64,000 nucleotides of DNA from Capitella teleta. Its lineage: Eukaryota > Annelida > Polychaeta > Capitellidae. This document shows positions 62,491 to 64,000 of the stretch, one piece after another; position 1 is the stretch's first letter; every line of letters begins with the position of its first letter. The stretch is from the NCBI GenBank assembly GCA_000328365.1, contig KB297541.1, forward strand, positions 22,330-86,329. Reading direction: 5' to 3'. A program made the position numbers and the translations under genes. Under the pieces are notes generated by a model. It was given only the letters and a program-made list of their open reading frames with translations. It did no database searches and had not been told where the DNA came from.

Positions 62491-63203
62491 TTAAAGGGAG
62501 GGAGAACTGGTTGAAAATGGACTTTGAGTCGTTATTTGATGCACCATAAATGATTCCTATGCCTGGCCCACACAAGGAATATCATCGCTAACGATTTCGC
62601 GGGCGATATATTGCTAACTAGGCGTGACGTCAGCAGCTGTGATGAAACACCGAGTTCCCCATCTGTTACAATGGGCCTCGTCATATCAGCGTGTCCTGCG
62701 ACTAAACCCTTGGATATTTTTTTATTTTCTTTTCGGAAATAGATAGAATAATCATTTTGCCACCAGTCAGGCGCGAAATTTTTTTTTTTTTTCGCTATTT
62801 TTCTTATTTTAACAAGCGATTTTCTAGGACACCTACCATGTTTCTCATCCTGAAACAGTAAAAAGGTCAGCCAGAGTGCACCACGCATGCGCTTTCGTTT
62901 TGTAAACAACAAAGATGTCCTTTTATGGCGAAGATGCTCTGCTCTGATTGGCTGAAATCGATAGCTTCACGAGGGGAACGGGACCAATCAGCCATCAGCC
63001 AAACCAAGCCATCAGCTGACGTTTGCCTCCTATACTTCGCAATGGAAGCCATTCTCCCATAGGCGCAATGCTAACCCCGATATTCGGAATGCATTATTTC
63101 CTTACGCTTGCATCCAGGCATGGTGGTTTTGGCACGGAATGCTATCAATTGGTGCTATGAGTCAATAGAACATCACTTAAAATTTAGTTCCCCATCCCTT
63201 TAA
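62491..63203. mobile_element. Kolobok/T2-type MITE with TTAA target
   Basis: The left end TTAAAGGGAGGGAGAACT and the inverse of the right end TTAAAGGGATGGGGAACT agree at 16 of 18 bases. TTAA at both ends (62491-62494, 63200-63203) is the target duplication. TTAAAGGRR ends define the T2/Kolobok group. The interior has no transposase; it includes a CTGATTGGCTG/CAATCAGCCAT inverted pair. Confidence 0.7.
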
Positions 63204-64000
63204 TGAATTACATGCACGGTGAATTGGGCTGCTGTCTGCATGTCTGATGATGCCCGCAGGCCCCTCGTTGCTTGGTTAATTAATTAATTCTAATATTGGT
63301 AAATTTGAACGTCGGTCATAAAACTCATAATGATACAATGCATTAGCAGCTTTTATGGTTTCCCTGGAGACGTGTTCGCACGCGAGTGATTGGGGGAGAG
63401 CGATGCATCAAGTTGAATGCGGCTTCTAAAAAGGCCGTCACGTGGGTTGAATTGCGTTTGGGGGACATTTGCGCCACAGCTACAACACTCTTTTGAGTCA
63501 TGGTTCACACACAAATGATTGCATAATGCGAATGAGGGCGAGCGGGTGGGTGCTCAAAAGCATCCCATTGAGAATACTACAGCCGTCAAAGATGAACCAA
63601 GTCTGTTTTTGAGAGTCTTCAGTAAGGACATTGATCATGAGTATTGCATCAGATGTCGCGGTTACCCCTGTCCCCAAACTAATTCAAATGTTTAATTACA
63701 TTCTCATTTTGCTCATTTGCACCTGTGACACCTGATTTGATGTATTTACGATGTGTTACGTAACCTCATGTTGTAAAGGTGGGGCTGTAAAACGCCCGCA
63801 CCCTCTAATGAATCTAAAATGTTAGTTGGAAATCGGGGAGTTCTCCGTTGACCAGCGGCCACTTCACGTATCCAGAGCAGTTCATCATTCCTTGGCTAGC
63901 CCAAAAGGCTTCCTACTACAGGGACTGGATCGCGATGCTGGCCAATTAGACGGAGAATGTGTGTCCTGCCCACCCCGGGCACGTGACACAGATACATCGG
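63204..64000. other. intergenic end of window, nothing recognised
   Basis: No exon, repeat family or RNA gene could be supported in the last 0.8 kb. Confidence 0.5.

Noticed and set aside
1-64000. LTR or retrovirus-like elements
   Set aside because: No reverse transcriptase, gag, protease or long terminal repeats were recognised on either strand.

Overview
This is a nuclear window from an animal, most likely a marine invertebrate and possibly a deuterostome such as an echinoderm; the species cannot be fixed from the sequence. The DNA is AT-rich, with split genes, GT-AG introns, long A or T tracts and several short non-autonomous DNA transposons. Five protein-coding genes can be read. Four lie on the minus strand: a CIMAP1/ODF3-type flagellar protein (883-1812), a quaking/held-out-wings STAR RNA-binding protein (13708-24385), the DEAD-box helicase DDX18/Has1 (34073-45906), and an unnamed gene joining a GNAT acetyltransferase domain to a PARP-like ADP-ribosyltransferase domain (51233-55533). 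The fifth, the GPI ethanolamine-phosphate transferase PIGG (58032-62366), is on the plus strand, head-to-head with the GNAT-PARP gene, and is interrupted by a short assembly gap.

Layout. 0-2 kb: CIMAP1. 2-8 kb: intergenic DNA with a Harbinger-type MITE, a tRNA-derived SINE and a small inverted-repeat element. 8-13.7 kb: A-rich on the plus strand, best explained as a long U-rich 3'UTR of quaking. 13.7-24.4 kb: quaking, with two alternative copies of its QUA2 exon. 24.4-33.7 kb: a 9 kb gene-free stretch upstream of quaking. 34-46 kb: DDX18, with long introns in the 3' half and tiny ones in the 5' half. 46.2-48.9 kb: a decayed hAT (Tip100-like) transposon with an 8-bp target duplication, carrying a second inverted-repeat element with an integrase-type ORF. 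51-55.5 kb: the GNAT-PARP gene, 16 exons, with a hAT MITE exactly against one splice donor. 58-62.4 kb: PIGG, with a hAT MITE in intron 4 and a 35-bp tandem repeat that copies an exon end and splice donor up to the gap. 62.5-63.2 kb: a Kolobok/T2-type MITE.

The genes do not form a pathway. They cover RNA processing (quaking), ribosome biogenesis (DDX18), GPI-anchor synthesis (PIGG), the sperm/ciliary axoneme (CIMAP1) and, probably, protein modification (GNAT-PARP). The least familiar item is the GNAT-PARP fusion, in which the usual His of the PARP H-Y-E triad appears as Cys. All exon borders were read by eye from splice sites and reading phase; no searches were run.
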